This document shows positions 6,100 through 6,972 of a DNA stretch of 6,972 nucleotides, in pieces. Each line of letters starts with the position of its first letter. Position 1 is the stretch's first letter. The translations under genes were made by a program, and so were the position numbers. The notes beneath the pieces are model-generated. The model had not been told where the DNA came from. It made no database searches and saw only the letters and a list, made by a program, of their open reading frames with translations. Source of the stretch: Gammaproteobacteria bacterium (GTDB lineage Bacteria > Pseudomonadota > Gammaproteobacteria > Steroidobacterales > GCA-2729495); NCBI GenBank assembly GCA_023383735.1, contig JAHDYN010000091.1, positions 1-6,972 on the forward strand, read 5' to 3'.

Positions 6100-6966
6100 C
6101 TACTGCTTTACGGCACTGACATCCGCCTTGGCGCCGAGGCCGAGCGTGTATCCGAGGGATACCTGGTGGAAGCGACCCTTGGCGTAGTCGTCATGGATGG
6201 CAAAGCCGAAGTTGTAGGCTTTGCCAGGCGCCATGGCGATATCACCCTCGCCGCCGCCTGCCAGCTTGCGAGTGAACGTGACAGTCCATTGATCGCCTTT
6301 TTTCTCGCCCTTGGCATCGATCAGCGCCTTGCCGCCGTCCATGACCCGCTTGTCGGCCACATAGCCGTCATGCTTTGCACCCTTGCTGGTCCACTGGATG
6401 AGGTCGTAGAACTTGCCGGCCTTGAGATCTGCGCCAGTGACGTACTTCGTCTTCTTGTCATCTGCAACGCCGGGCATCGTCCGTACGTCCTTGTGACACG
6501 TTTCCCAGCAGCCTGACAGGTCGGCCCGCTCGATCTTGTGGTCTTCGAGCATGACGGCAAGCTTGACCTGGTTGTCGGGATCCATCTTCGCAGCACCACC
6601 GGCCGGCTGTGTCCAGCTGAAGCGCAGATAGAGGTTGGCAGCATCATAGGCAGCCTGCACGCTGACCGGAATCGAGCCCGCCTTGCCCTTGATCGGACTG
6701 GGTTCGATTTTCTGGCCGCTGGCCATCTTCTGGCCCATGTCCGCGGTTTCCTCATCATGGCAGCCGGCACAGCTTTCACCTTTCTTTATGCCGCGGGCGC
6801 CGCCGTGTTCAGTGCCTGTCATGATCCAGTCGATCGGCGACACGCCGGGGTAGAACAAGGTGATCTCCTTGGCAGGCACCTTGCTCCAGTCCGGTGCCGC
6901 GATGGCGCTGCCGGCAATCGCGCCGAGTAACAACCCGGCGGCAGAAACAGTGATCAGTTTGTGCAT
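6100..6966 (-). CDS. Periplasmic c-type cytochrome with an ethylbenzene-dehydrogenase-like haem-binding domain
   Basis: A secreted 288-residue haem protein, probably an electron carrier or the small partner of a periplasmic oxidoreductase. The signal peptide is about residues 1-24 (AIAA before Pro25). A covalent haem c site CAGCH lies at 66-70. The rest looks like the EB_dh domain, the haem-binding fold of gamma subunits of type II DMSO reductase enzymes: AAYDAANLYLRFSW (105-118), VKLAVML (134-140), and a C-terminal FAIHDDYAKGRFHQVSLGYTLGL with His258 and His267. Inside this domain is a second motif, C153-W-E-T-C157-H158, with three instead of two residues between the cysteines; it may be a second covalent haem site or a disulfide beside a His ligand. 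The start is the ATG at 6966; the upstream region is cut off six bases later, so its ribosome binding site cannot be judged. No molybdenum catalytic subunit is in the window. The same-strand neighbour downstream, past a terminator, is a cupredoxin. The family call is from remembered wording, not a search. Confidence 0.85.
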   Translation of the reverse strand: MHKLITVSAAGLLLGAIAGSAIAAPDWSKVPAKEITLFYPGVSPIDWIMTGTEHGGARGIKKGESCAGCHDEETADMGQKMASGQKIEPSPIKGKAGSIPVSVQAAYDAANLYLRFSWTQPAGGAAKMDPDNQVKLAVMLEDHKIERADLSGCWETCHKDVRTMPGVADDKKTKYVTGADLKAGKFYDLIQWTSKGAKHDGYVADKRVMDGGKALIDAKGEKKGDQWTVTFTRKLAGGGEGDIAMAPGKAYNFGFAIHDDYAKGRFHQVSLGYTLGLGAKADVSAVKQ

Positions 6967-6972
6967 GGTGGA

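Noticed and set aside
5902..6516. A 204-codon + strand open frame opposite the cytochrome gene
   Set aside because: It runs through the terminator hairpin and opposite a gene with clear haem and export motifs; no domain was seen.

Overview
The window reads as GC-rich chromosomal DNA from a proteobacterium, most likely a gammaproteobacterium. That placement is an inference from the gltX protein (E. coli-like spacing of motifs and zinc-site cysteines), the encoded CCA end of a tRNA, and envelope genes of the type found with EpsH/XrtA exopolysaccharide loci. No species can be named from sequence alone. There are seven protein genes, one truncated tRNA and one clear terminator; no mobile element, CRISPR array or complete RNA gene was seen.

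Left part (1-3476), envelope polysaccharide genes. The first 30 bases are the 3' end of a tRNA on the + strand, probably tRNA-Val. Facing it on the - strand is a two-gene unit read from about 1925 down to 38: a small periplasmic polysaccharide-export protein (Poly_export plus SLBB) followed by an outer-membrane beta-barrel protein. Across a 285-base intergenic region, a divergent + strand gene encodes a WecA/MraY-type polyprenyl-phosphate sugar-1-phosphate transferase, the step that would load the first sugar onto the lipid carrier. Together they suggest initiation and export of a surface polysaccharide. Chain-length regulator, kinase, flippase and polymerase genes are not in the window.

Middle (3480-5677). 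A 4'-phosphopantetheinyl transferase of the Sfp/EntD type lies tail to tail with the sugar transferase, only 3 bases apart. It is divergent from gltX, a complete glutamyl-tRNA synthetase of 464 residues.

Right part (5661-6966), a small periplasmic redox pair on the - strand. A secreted protein with an N-terminal CxxCH haem c site, a second unusual CxxxCH motif and an ethylbenzene-dehydrogenase-like (DMSO reductase type II gamma subunit-like) domain is followed by a strong hairpin terminator. Almost touching that terminator is the ribosome binding site of an amicyanin-like blue copper protein, whose 3' end overlaps the end of gltX by 17 bases. The most interesting points are the cytochrome with the CxxxCH motif, the copper protein as its possible electron partner, and the terminator placed so that the copper gene seems to depend on read-through or on an upstream internal promoter.
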